From Lewinellaceae bacterium (lineage in GTDB: Bacteria > Bacteroidota > Bacteroidia > Chitinophagales > Saprospiraceae), in the NCBI GenBank assembly GCA_020636135.1, contig JACJYK010000001.1:1102501-1166500 (forward strand): 64,000 nucleotides of DNA. The letters are read 5' to 3'. The position numbers and the translations under genes were made by a program. A model generated the notes under the pieces. It was not told the DNA's origin. It did no database searches and worked only from the letters and a program-made list of their open reading frames with translations. Below are positions 17,132 to 25,218 of the stretch, piece after piece; positions within the stretch are counted from its first letter, which is position 1, and the number at the start of each line of letters is the position of its first letter.

Positions 17132-20100
17132 ATGAAAGAACGGATGATTCTCATGACTGCCCTGGTCATGATCTTAGCTGTGACGCCAGACTGGGCGCAG
17201 CGAAAAAGCAAAAAACAGGAACCTGCACCTGCGCCAGAAGTGGCGGTAAAGATGGTCGATGCCAAAGAATACTCCGGCATGACCTTCCGCAATATCGGCC
17301 CTTTCCGCGGTGGACGGGCAGTAGCGGTATGCGGGGTGGTGCAAGATCCCTATACCTTCTATTTTGGCTCTACCGGCGGTGGCGTTTGGAAGACCGAAAA
17401 TGGTGGCGAAACCTGGAAAAACATCACCGATGGTTACCTCAAGACCGGTTCCATAGGTGCTATTGATGTTTCCCGCTCCGACCCGAATGTTGTTGTGGTC
17501 GGGACTGGTGAAGGTCCGGTGCGTGGGGTGATGACCTCGCATGGGGATGGTGTGTATATTTCCACCGACGGAGGTGCCACCTGGGCCAACAGAGGTTTGG
17601 ATCGCGTACGGCAAATACCCAAAGTCCGCATCCATCCGCAAGACCCTAACATCATCTATGTCGCTGCACAGGGAAGCCCTTATGAGCCGACACCGGACCG
17701 GGGTGTCTATCGTACCAAGGATGGTGGGAAGAGCTGGGAGAAAGTCCTCTTTGTCAACGACAGCGCCGGCGTCTGCGACCTGTCGATGGATATGACCAAC
17801 CCACGGGTGCTGTATGCTGCCTTCTGGCACCACCAGCGGTTACCCTGGAAGATGGTTTCCGGCGGCCAGTACAGCTCGATCTGGAAGACGACAGATGGAG
17901 GTGATACCTGGACAAAATTGACCAAAGGATTGCCGAAGTCCATCATGGGTAAGATTGGAGTATCGGTATCCGCGGCAGATCCTCAGCGGGTTTATGCTGT
18001 CATCGAATCGGAAGAAGGTGGGCTATACCGTTCTGATGATGCCGGTAACAGCTGGACCCGGATCAACAAAGACCGGATCCTGCAGGCCCGCTCCTGGTAT
18101 TACATGCATGTGTTTGCCGATCCGCATGATGCCAACCGCGTCGTGGTGCTGAATGCGCCTTACCTGCTTTCGGAAGACGGTGGTAAGACCTTCCGGACTG
18201 TCCCGACACCGCATGGCGACAATCACGATCTGTGGGTGCATCCTTTGGACCCGAACATCCAGATCAACTCCAACGACGGCGGCGCCAACATCAGCTATAA
18301 TCGCGGGCTGACCTGGAGTACCCAGGGCAATCAGCCTACCGCCCAGTTCTACCGCATCAATGCCGATAACCGTTTTCCATATTACGTCTACGGCGGCCAG
18401 CAGGATAATACCTCGGTCTGCATACCTTCCCGTAGTGACCGTGGAGGCATCTCGAATGACGAATTTTATCCGGTAGGAGGATGTGAATCGGCCTATTGTG
18501 CCTTTGATCCGGACAATCCGCGATTTGTGTATGCCGGATGCTATCAGGGCATCATCTCTGAGACAGATACGGAACTAAAAATTTCCAAAGACATCATGGC
18601 CTATCCCTATCTGGGACTGGGTTCAAAGCCTTCTGATGTCAAATACCGATTTAATTGGAACGCCCCAATTCTGGTCTCACAACATGATCCCAAAGTGATC
18701 TATCACGGTGGAAATCAGGTCCTGAAATCTTCAGACCGTGGAACCACCTGGAATGAGATCAGCCCGGATCTTACCCGTAATGATCCGAACAAACTGGATT
18801 TTGGCGGTGGCCCCATCACCAATGAAGGAGCAGGCGGTGAGGTCTACCAGGCCGTCTATTACCTGGCGGAGTCGCCCTTTGATGCCAACGAGCTTTGGGC
18901 CGGCAGCGATGACGGATTGGTCCACATGACCCGAGACGGTGGCCAGAACTGGGCCGATGTGACACCTCCGGGGCTTATGGAGGGGCAAATCAACAGCCTG
19001 GAAGTGTCTCCTAATACGCCGGGTAAGGTGTACGTGATCTACAACCGCTACAAGTTCAATGATTTCAAACCACACATCTACATAACCACCGACTTTGGTA
19101 AAACCTGGACTGATCATGTTCAGGGTATTGCTCCGGAAGCACATGTACGTGTCGTACGCGAGGACCCGGTGCGCAAAGATCTGTTGTTTGCCGGTACCGA
19201 AACCGGAATGTACATCAGTATAAATGGCGGTATGCAGTGGGATTCGTTCCAGCTTAACCTGCCTATCGTGCCCATCACCGACCTGATGATCCATCACGGT
19301 GATTTGCTGGTAGCTACCCAGGGCAGGGCTTTCTGGATATTGGATGACCTGACACCATTACGTGAAATGCAACCCAAATCCGCCGGGCAGGTTGCCCTGC
19401 TGGCTCCACGTGACCCGATTTTATACGGAGGCCCAAGACGTGAATCACTTACCATGGGTACCAATCCGGACTATGGTTTGGCATTGTATTACCAGGTAAA
19501 TGAGAAACTGGATTCTTCCGACATCAAGATCCGGATCCTGGATGATCATGGGAAGGTGTTGAATGGCCAACCACTGGGCGACAATAAAAAGTCACTTGAC
19601 AAAATGCCCGGGTTGCATAAATACGTCTGGGACATGCATGTACAGGATAAGCCTGAAGTGAAAGGTGTCCTCACCCTCGGTGGTAGGGGAGGCCATCTCG
19701 TCACTCCGGGAAAATATACCGTGCGCGTCGTCGTTGGAAAAGACAGCATCGACCAAACCTTCATGGTTGATGCGGATCCCCGCCTGGAAATTACCGATCC
19801 GGCGGCTTATCAGGAAAAACGGAAACTATTGGATCAGCTGGATGCCGGAGCCCGTGCTCTTAATGACGAAGTGAATACGCTGACTGCGGTCAAGCAACAA
19901 CTGGAGGACTTTGTTAAACGCCCGGGTCTGGATACCAGCTTAAAAAAAGCTTGTAAAGATGTGATCACCTCGATTGAAGATGTTGACAAGACACTGGTGC
20001 AGCGCAAGCAGCAGACGTTCCAGGATGTCATTAATTTCCCCAATCAGCTGGACGCTGAGCTCAAGCACATAGAGGGGTTAATTGAGGATGGATACCTGCC

Positions 20101-20263
20101 GGTTACCAATGGACAGAAGATGCGGGTCCACGATGTCATGGATAAGTGGGATAAAGCAGAAATGCAAATCAATGAATTATACAAGAAGGTCAGTGATCTG
20201 AATCAGATGATCCAGGAGGCCGCAGTTCCGGTCATTCAGGTGGATCGCAAAGGTAAGACCTGA
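17132..20263 (+). CDS. Exported BNR/sortilin-type beta-propeller protein
   Basis: 1043 residues with a signal peptide ending at DWAQ. There are many Asp-box/BNR repeats (VWKTENGGETWKNI, VYISTDGGATWANR, IWKTTDGGDTWTKL, VLKSSDRGTTWNEI, HMTRDGGQNWADV), as in VPS10/sortilin N-terminal domains and the glycosyl-hydrolase-like WD40/YVTN proteins common in Bacteroidota. After the propellers comes a beta-sandwich (LGGRGGHLVTPGKYTVRV), then ~120 residues of predicted helix and coiled coil (DQLDAGARALNDEVNTL onward). No catalytic motif is evident; annotated relatives are often called glycosyl hydrolase without proof. It sits alone, ending at a strong terminator. Confidence 0.88.
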   Translation: MKERMILMTALVMILAVTPDWAQRKSKKQEPAPAPEVAVKMVDAKEYSGMTFRNIGPFRGGRAVAVCGVVQDPYTFYFGSTGGGVWKTENGGETWKNITDGYLKTGSIGAIDVSRSDPNVVVVGTGEGPVRGVMTSHGDGVYISTDGGATWANRGLDRVRQIPKVRIHPQDPNIIYVAAQGSPYEPTPDRGVYRTKDGGKSWEKVLFVNDSAGVCDLSMDMTNPRVLYAAFWHHQRLPWKMVSGGQYSSIWKTTDGGDTWTKLTKGLPKSIMGKIGVSVSAADPQRVYAVIESEEGGLYRSDDAGNSWTRINKDRILQARSWYYMHVFADPHDANRVVVLNAPYLLSEDGGKTFRTVPTPHGDNHDLWVHPLDPNIQINSNDGGANISYNRGLTWSTQGNQPTAQFYRINADNRFPYYVYGGQQDNTSVCIPSRSDRGGISNDEFYPVGGCESAYCAFDPDNPRFVYAGCYQGIISETDTELKISKDIMAYPYLGLGSKPSDVKYRFNWNAPILVSQHDPKVIYHGGNQVLKSSDRGTTWNEISPDLTRNDPNKLDFGGGPITNEGAGGEVYQAVYYLAESPFDANELWAGSDDGLVHMTRDGGQNWADVTPPGLMEGQINSLEVSPNTPGKVYVIYNRYKFNDFKPHIYITTDFGKTWTDHVQGIAPEAHVRVVREDPVRKDLLFAGTETGMYISINGGMQWDSFQLNLPIVPITDLMIHHGDLLVATQGRAFWILDDLTPLREMQPKSAGQVALLAPRDPILYGGPRRESLTMGTNPDYGLALYYQVNEKLDSSDIKIRILDDHGKVLNGQPLGDNKKSLDKMPGLHKYVWDMHVQDKPEVKGVLTLGGRGGHLVTPGKYTVRVVVGKDSIDQTFMVDADPRLEITDPAAYQEKRKLLDQLDAGARALNDEVNTLTAVKQQLEDFVKRPGLDTSLKKACKDVITSIEDVDKTLVQRKQQTFQDVINFPNQLDAELKHIEGLIEDGYLPVTNGQKMRVHDVMDKWDKAEMQINELYKKVSDLNQMIQEAAVPVIQVDRKGKT

Positions 20264-20290
20264 TCCGGAAGCCCTTCAATAAAAGCAGAA

Positions 20291-20327
20291 AAGGTTGCCA
20301 TTCGAAAATCTGGATGGCAACCTTTTT
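20291..20327 (+). terminator. Rho-independent terminator
   Basis: A perfect 11-bp stem AAGGTTGCCAT (20291-20301) / ATGGCAACCTT (20314-20324) is followed by T residues. It ends the propeller gene and, being symmetric, may also bound the leftward hydrogenase operon. Confidence 0.9.
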
Positions 20328-20377
20328 TCATTTGGTACTTGTCTATATAAGACTTTTGATCCGGACCTGATGATGCA

Positions 20378-20854
20378 TCAGATCACTTCCGTAGGTATTA
20401 GTTGAAATACCAATTGGCGTACCTTTCGCGACAATTCCTGCATAACATCCTGGATCGGGCCGGATAACTCCACCGTCAATGGTTGTACCATTGAAATCGA
20501 AACGGTAAACAGATGAATGGTGGGCAGAGATCCCAGCAGTTGCATACTTTGGATGACATCTTTCAGACCGATCTCATGGGTGCTCATAGCTTGCGGGAAG
20601 TCCTTTACGAATCTTGGTTTGATCAGACGTATGGTACCGGGAGGATTTTCGTCCATCGTGGCATCGATCATGATCACCTGTTCGTACGATTCGATCTGGT
20701 TCATCAGCACAAATCCGCCGGTACCTCCATCCAGTATATCGACATCATCAGGCCATTCCTGATCTTGTAATGCCTTAACAAAATGGACGCCCAGGCCTTC
20801 ATCACCCATCAGGTAATTACCCAGTCCAAGAATCAATACAGGTTTTTTGTCCAA
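20378..20854 (-). CDS. hyaD: Hydrogenase maturation endopeptidase (HyaD/HybD family)
   Basis: 158 residues. It carries the family N-terminus (LILGLGNYLMGDEGLGVHFV) with the nickel-sensing Glu and Asp region (DGGTGGFVLM; IDATMDENPPGT) and the late STHEIGLKDV histidine segment. The enzyme removes the C-terminal tail of the hydrogenase large subunit after nickel insertion. It is the last gene of the leftward structural operon, 3 bases after the cytochrome gene. The start must be TTG: upstream in frame are only CCA and then the TGA stop of the cytochrome gene, so hyaC and hyaD share a frame separated by that stop. Confidence 0.9.
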   Translation of the reverse strand: MDKKPVLILGLGNYLMGDEGLGVHFVKALQDQEWPDDVDILDGGTGGFVLMNQIESYEQVIMIDATMDENPPGTIRLIKPRFVKDFPQAMSTHEIGLKDVIQSMQLLGSLPTIHLFTVSISMVQPLTVELSGPIQDVMQELSRKVRQLVFQLIPTEVI

Positions 20855-20857
20855 TGG

Positions 20858-21550
20858 TCAGGCGTTATGTTGGTTTTCAAAAACTTCTTCTTCAATGAAT
20901 TTCCAGCCACCACCCATGGATGACATTTCACCTCTGCCTTCCACAAAATCATGGAAAAACACCAGATAGATGTGGATGATGGCGAAGACGATGAAAAACC
21001 ACATGGTGATGTGATGTACCATGCGCAGCGTTTGGTCATTACCAAAAACACCAGGTACCCAGGCAAACAACGAAGGCAACCAGGCATCACTCATCCCGGC
21101 ATAGAGCCCTCCACCCGTAATACACTGGATGGCAAATGCTATGAAAGTCATGAAATAAATGAATCCAGCGAGGGCATTGTGGCCTACCGACAGGTGTTCG
21201 CGGTTTCTTTTTAATAAAATGTCAATCCGGATGACATCCCACATTTCCTTAAAATACTTTTTCGTGATAGGGACGAAGTTTTTCCAGTTGGCGTACTTGT
21301 TACCCACGAAACCCCAATAAATCCGGAAAATGAAATTATAAAAGAAGATGTAGGCGGCCAGAAAATGCAAAAACCGTACGATTCCAAACCAATAACTGAA
21401 TGATGCTTCTGCATTCGATTGTATGGCGATTGGTGAGCCAATCAGATAACCGGTGATGCACAGCACCACGATGGCCAACGCATTCAACCAATGGTAGAAA
21501 CGCACCGGGCGTTCCCAGACGTAAACACGTCTTAAAACTTTATTTTTCAT
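20858..21550 (-). CDS. hyaC: Ni/Fe-hydrogenase b-type cytochrome subunit
   Basis: 230 residues with four to five hydrophobic segments and the HyaC/HupC opening VYVWERPVRFYHWLNALAI. Histidines in FYHWLN, FLHFLAAY and VHHITMWFF fit heme b ligation. The protein anchors the hydrogenase dimer in the cytoplasmic membrane and passes electrons from the small subunit to quinone. It lies 12 bases after the large-subunit gene and 3 before the protease gene. Its presence marks the complex as a membrane-bound uptake hydrogenase. Confidence 0.95.
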   Translation of the reverse strand: MKNKVLRRVYVWERPVRFYHWLNALAIVVLCITGYLIGSPIAIQSNAEASFSYWFGIVRFLHFLAAYIFFYNFIFRIYWGFVGNKYANWKNFVPITKKYFKEMWDVIRIDILLKRNREHLSVGHNALAGFIYFMTFIAFAIQCITGGGLYAGMSDAWLPSLFAWVPGVFGNDQTLRMVHHITMWFFIVFAIIHIYLVFFHDFVEGRGEMSSMGGGWKFIEEEVFENQHNA

Positions 21551-21562
21551 TGGTTTGGCATT

Positions 21563-23284
21563 TTAAGGTACTACCTGTATGCGGCTTACTGTTTCTCCCT
21601 CTTCATCGTAAAGGTGTACTGCACAAGCCATACAGGGGTCGAATGAATGAATTGTACGCAATATTTCAAGCGGCTGTTCTTCATTAGCAACCGGTGTGTC
21701 CAACAGTGCAGACTCGTATGCTGAACGTTGACCTTCCGGGTCCCTCGGCGAGGCATTCCAGGTAGTAGGTACCACCAGCTGATAATTTTTAATCTTTTGA
21801 TCTTCGATCACGATCCAGTGGGCGAGTGCCCCCCTGGGTGCTTCGGTATGACCTACGCCCTTAGCCTCTGCAGGCCAGGTCTTCGGTGCAAACTTGGTCG
21901 TATCCGCCATGCGGACATCACCGTTTTTGATGTTTGTGATCAGGGCGTCATAGAACTCCTGTGCCCACTGGGCGACCAGAATGGACTCGAGACCACGTGC
22001 AGCGGTACGGCCTAGCGTCGAGAACAATGCTGTAACCGGAACATTAAGGTTCGTGAGTGCCATGTTAACTACTTCCTTGAAGTCTTCACGACCGCGTGCA
22101 TAACCCACCAGGACACGGGCGAGGGGACCAACTTCCATGGCGTGCCCTCTCCAACGGGGTGTTTTCAGATAGCTGTATTTCTGATCGACATCCAGATGTT
22201 CGTAGGGTGGTTTTGGCCCGGTGTAATTCAGATTTGTTTCACCGGCCCATGGATGCAGGCCGGCTGCATCGCCGCCGCTGTATTCGTACCACGAACGGCT
22301 GATAAATTCCTGAACCTGAGCATCTTCCCGTAAATCGACTTCCTGCAGATTGTTGATATCTTTATTTAAGATTACCCCACTGGGGAATTTAAAACTGGAT
22401 TCGTCACGGTAGCCATTCGTCGGTAAATCACCGTATACGAGATAGTTGCCAAGTCCACCTCCGATGGCTCCCCAATCCAGGTAATAGGGCGCTATGGCCA
22501 TCAGGTCGGGGATATACACCTGTTCGATAAACCGTTTGCCTTCTTCCAGAAGCTGACCGACATAAGCCAGTCGCTCTGCATTGATAACACTTACATCGTC
22601 CAGGCCAATGGAACAAGCCATACCTCCCACCAGGTAATTAGGGTGTGGGTTCTTGCCACCGAAGATGGCGTGCACTTTGACGATTTCTTTTTGCCACTCC
22701 AGCGCTTCCAGGTAATGAGCAAGACCAATCAGATTGATCTCCGGAGGTAGCTTATAGGCGGAGTGCCCCCAGTAACCATTCGTGAAAATGCCCAGCTGAC
22801 CGGTGGAGACGAAGCCTTTTACTCTTTTCTGCAAATCGGAAAAATAGCCCGGTGAGCTCTTGGGCCAGTTGGAAATGGACTGTGCGATTTCCGAGGTCTT
22901 TTTCGGATCTGCATTTAAGGCATCAACGACATCTACCCAGTCCATGGCATGCAAGTGGTAAAAATGGACTACGTGGTCGTGCATGTATTGTGCGCAATAC
23001 ATGAGATTCCTCACCAATTCGGCGTCGGGTGGAATGATGATATCGAGGGCGTCTTCGACGGCCCGGCAGGATGCCAGTGAGTGTACCGTGGTGCAGACAC
23101 CACAAACCCTGCCTACAAAAGCCCAGGCATCCCGTGGATCCCGGCCCTGCAGGATCCGTTCGATCAGACGCACCATGGTTCCTGAACTGTAAGCATCGGT
23201 GACTTTGCCGCCTTCAATATTCGCTTCAACCCGCAAATGGCCTTCTATGCGGGTAATGGGGTCAACAACTATTCGAGAACTCAT
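21563..23284 (-). CDS. hyaB: [NiFe]-hydrogenase large (catalytic) subunit, group 1
   Basis: 573 residues. The N-terminal nickel motif RVCGVCTTVHS has Cys61 and Cys64, and the C-terminal motif DPCMACAVH has Cys551 and Cys554; together they hold the Ni-Fe(CN)2CO centre. The 16 residues after His557 (LYDEEGE onward) are the propeptide removed by the protease encoded two genes downstream. RIEGHLR near residue 12 provides the conserved Glu of the proton path. It oxidises H2 to protons and electrons. No signal peptide: export is expected to be piggy-back on the Tat signal of the small subunit. Confidence 0.97.
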   Translation of the reverse strand: MSSRIVVDPITRIEGHLRVEANIEGGKVTDAYSSGTMVRLIERILQGRDPRDAWAFVGRVCGVCTTVHSLASCRAVEDALDIIIPPDAELVRNLMYCAQYMHDHVVHFYHLHAMDWVDVVDALNADPKKTSEIAQSISNWPKSSPGYFSDLQKRVKGFVSTGQLGIFTNGYWGHSAYKLPPEINLIGLAHYLEALEWQKEIVKVHAIFGGKNPHPNYLVGGMACSIGLDDVSVINAERLAYVGQLLEEGKRFIEQVYIPDLMAIAPYYLDWGAIGGGLGNYLVYGDLPTNGYRDESSFKFPSGVILNKDINNLQEVDLREDAQVQEFISRSWYEYSGGDAAGLHPWAGETNLNYTGPKPPYEHLDVDQKYSYLKTPRWRGHAMEVGPLARVLVGYARGREDFKEVVNMALTNLNVPVTALFSTLGRTAARGLESILVAQWAQEFYDALITNIKNGDVRMADTTKFAPKTWPAEAKGVGHTEAPRGALAHWIVIEDQKIKNYQLVVPTTWNASPRDPEGQRSAYESALLDTPVANEEQPLEILRTIHSFDPCMACAVHLYDEEGETVSRIQVVP

Positions 23285-23322
23285 TTTTTTTGGTTTGTTG
23301 GATTAATGGACTTAGTCACAGA

Positions 23323-24456
23323 TCATTCATGATCTAATTCTTCCGCGCTGGTACGGCCTTCCTGAACGTGACTCTGAATGATTTTTTTCTTCATAATGTT
23401 GGTACCGATGGCATGTGCCGCAATACCTGTTGCGGTAACACCGGCTGCAATGGCTCCGATCTCATCGGCGGTGCTTTCGATACCGAAACCCGGGAAACTG
23501 GAAAGCCTGCGGTAGAATGGGCCATTATCCCAGAAATTCTCTTCACTGCAACCAATGCAGCCGTGACCGGATTGAATGGGATAACTGGTACCATTGTTCC
23601 ACTTGGTCACTCCACAGGCGTTGTAGGTCGTTGGTCCCTTACATCCCACTTTATAAAGGCAATACCCTTTGCGGGCATTCTCATCATCAAAACTTTCAAC
23701 GAACAACCCTGCATCGTAGAATGGACGGCGGTAGCAGGTGTCGTGTACCCGCTTGCTATAAAATGCTTTGGGTCTGCCTACGCGGTCCAATTCAGGAATC
23801 CGGCCAAATGTCACCACGTGGACCAGCACCCCGGCCATGACTTCGCCGATAGGCGGACAACCAGGTACTTTGATAATGGGTTTGCCTTTGACCAGTTTGT
23901 GAATAGGAGTAGCTCCGGTAGGATTCGGTTTGGAAGCCTGAACGCAACCATTGCAGGCGCAGGAGCCCCAGGCAATGATAGCCTTGGCTCCGGCAGCAGC
24001 TTCCTGAAGGATATCGATCGCCGATTTTCCTCCGATACAACAATAAGCACCATCAGCACCCATTGGTACAGAACCTTCGACACACAGTACATATTCACCC
24101 GGATATTCTTCCATGGTTTTGCGCATCGATGCTTCGGCCTGGTGACCGGAGGCTGCCATTAATGTTTCCGTATAGTCCAAGGAGATCTTATCCAGGATGA
24201 TGTCCGCAACGATCGGGTGAGAAGACCGGATAAATGACTCACTGCAACAGGTGCATTCCTGAAAATGCAACCAGATTACCGGGAGTCTCGGTTTGGTCAT
24301 TAAAGCTTCGGTGATCTGAGCCACGCCGGTCGATTCAAGGCCCATATAGGCTGCGATCATGGTCGTGAACTTCATGAAATCCCGGCGGGAATAACCTCTT
24401 CTTCGTAAATCTTCGTAGTAGGTAGGACGCTTAACGCTGGTTGATGATGGAGCCAT
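23323..24456 (-). CDS. hyaA: [NiFe]-hydrogenase small subunit, oxygen-tolerant (group 1d-like) type
   Basis: 377 residues with a Tat signal (SRRDFMK at 23-29). Proximal cluster ligands are Cys68, Cys70, Cys71 (in ECTCCSE), Cys166, Cys171 and Cys200. With an offset of 51 these coincide with E. coli HyaA Cys17/19/20/115/120/149, the six-cysteine set of the [4Fe-3S] cluster that gives oxygen tolerance. Distal (HDTCYRR, GYCLYKVGC) and medial (GHGCIGC) cluster motifs are present. Two further cysteines (Cys140 and Cys168) lie close to cluster ligands. A C-terminal hydrophobic helix (~333-357) anchors the protein. It transfers electrons from the large subunit to the b-type cytochrome. First gene of the leftward operon. 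Confidence 0.97.
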   Translation of the reverse strand: MAPSSTSVKRPTYYEDLRRRGYSRRDFMKFTTMIAAYMGLESTGVAQITEALMTKPRLPVIWLHFQECTCCSESFIRSSHPIVADIILDKISLDYTETLMAASGHQAEASMRKTMEEYPGEYVLCVEGSVPMGADGAYCCIGGKSAIDILQEAAAGAKAIIAWGSCACNGCVQASKPNPTGATPIHKLVKGKPIIKVPGCPPIGEVMAGVLVHVVTFGRIPELDRVGRPKAFYSKRVHDTCYRRPFYDAGLFVESFDDENARKGYCLYKVGCKGPTTYNACGVTKWNNGTSYPIQSGHGCIGCSEENFWDNGPFYRRLSSFPGFGIESTADEIGAIAAGVTATGIAAHAIGTNIMKKKIIQSHVQEGRTSAEELDHE

Positions 24457-24466
24457 TTTTTATGAA

Positions 24467-24482
24467 TTCAAAACGTTTTGAA
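24467..24482. promoter_or_regulatory. 16-bp perfect palindrome just upstream of hyaA
   Basis: TTCAAAACGTTTTGAA ends 10 bp before the hyaA start codon. Its position would allow control of transcription or of ribosome access. The cognate protein is unknown. Confidence 0.5.
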
Positions 24483-24538
24483 AATGGTATCAAAAAACAT
24501 CTTAAATTAATTGATATCTATACGGATTAAAGATGACA

Positions 24539-24565
24539 TACATCATAATCGCGCATGATGATGTA
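24539..24565. promoter_or_regulatory. Inverted repeat in the divergent hya/hyp control region
   Basis: TACATCAT (24539-24546) and ATGATGTA (24558-24565) form 8-bp arms around an 11-bp spacer, roughly midway between hyaA and the rightward genes. It is a plausible operator for joint control of both transcripts. Confidence 0.5.
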
Positions 24566-24591
24566 GGATCTATTTAGGATGCTGAAAATTT

Positions 24592-24599
24592 TAAATTTG
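24592..24599 (+). promoter_or_regulatory. Candidate -7 box for the rightward hyp operon
   Basis: TAAATTTG matches the Bacteroidota TAnnTTTG consensus and lies 54 bases before the first rightward ATG (24654). No exact TTG is present at the expected -33 spacing, so activator-dependent use is possible. Confidence 0.4.
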
Positions 24600-24653
24600 T
24601 TATTGCTCTGATATTTTGTGACCGGAGCAGTTAAAATCAAACCCTTCTTTACT

Positions 24654-24851
24654 ATGAAACCAATTCGAATTGTAGTTCTTCTGCTGAGTCTCTTACCATT
24701 CACTTTAATTGCTCATCCCGGACATGGGATAGGCAATGGATGGTCGTTGACCCATTACACCGGTTCACTGGAGCACGCCTGGATACTTGTGGTAGCAATT
24801 GTGGCCATCAGTTATTGGCTAGTGCGCAGCACCAAAAAATCATCCAGTTGA
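24654..24851 (+). CDS. Small histidine-containing membrane protein, HupE-like N-terminus
   Basis: 65 residues from the ATG at 24654 (the upstream in-frame GTG at 24618 is less likely). A signal-like hydrophobic stretch ends at Ala20, then HPGHG (21-25), His34 (LTHYTG), His41 (SLEHAW), one transmembrane helix (~42-57) and a basic tail. The AHPGHG...H...LEH pattern resembles the metal-binding start of HupE/UreJ nickel permeases, but the remaining helices are absent. The stop is one base before hypA, so the two are surely co-transcribed. A role in nickel capture or hydrogenase assembly is inference from context only. Confidence 0.7.
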   Translation: MKPIRIVVLLLSLLPFTLIAHPGHGIGNGWSLTHYTGSLEHAWILVVAIVAISYWLVRSTKKSSS

Positions 24852-24852
24852 A

Positions 24853-25206
24853 ATGCATGAGCTTTCAATCGTGATGAGTATTTTGGATATTGCCAACGAT
24901 ACGGTGAAGGCTCATAATGCACAGGGTGTCGAATCCATTGAATTGGATATCGGAGAAATAGCGGGTATAGAGATGCCTGCATTGGAATTTGCCTGGGAAG
25001 CTGCCGTGCCGGGTACGGTATTACAGAAAGCAGAAAGACAGATCAATCACATACCCGGTAGGGGGAGATGTCTGGAATGCGGATCCACTTTTCCCATGTC
25101 AAATTTATACACACCCTGTCCCGGATGCAACAGCTACTTCACGGATGTGATCGCTGGTAAGGAATTAAAGATCAAATCATTAACCCTGGCTACGGCCGAA
25201 GACTAA
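24853..25206 (+). CDS. hypA: Hydrogenase nickel incorporation protein HypA
   Basis: 117 residues, standard length. It starts MHELSIV, with His2 as part of the nickel site, and has the zinc site CLEC...CPGC. With HypB it inserts nickel into the hydrogenase large-subunit precursor. Second gene of the rightward operon. Confidence 0.96.
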   Translation: MHELSIVMSILDIANDTVKAHNAQGVESIELDIGEIAGIEMPALEFAWEAAVPGTVLQKAERQINHIPGRGRCLECGSTFPMSNLYTPCPGCNSYFTDVIAGKELKIKSLTLATAED

Positions 25207-25218
25207 ATATCAACTGTT

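Noticed and set aside
18731..19297. Open frame (188 codons) antisense to the propeller gene.
   Set aside because: Shadow of the BNR-repeat gene; the translation is low in recognisable structure.
20854..20860. TGA of hyaC lies in the same frame as hyaD, so the two could be one protein read through a recoded stop (for example selenocysteine).
   Set aside because: Each half is a full-length member of its own family, TTG follows two codons later as a start, and no recoding structure was seen after the TGA.
23368..24162. Long open frame (264 codons) antisense to hyaA.
   Set aside because: It lies wholly inside a well-supported hydrogenase gene and its translation has no family motifs; it is a shadow of the codon bias.
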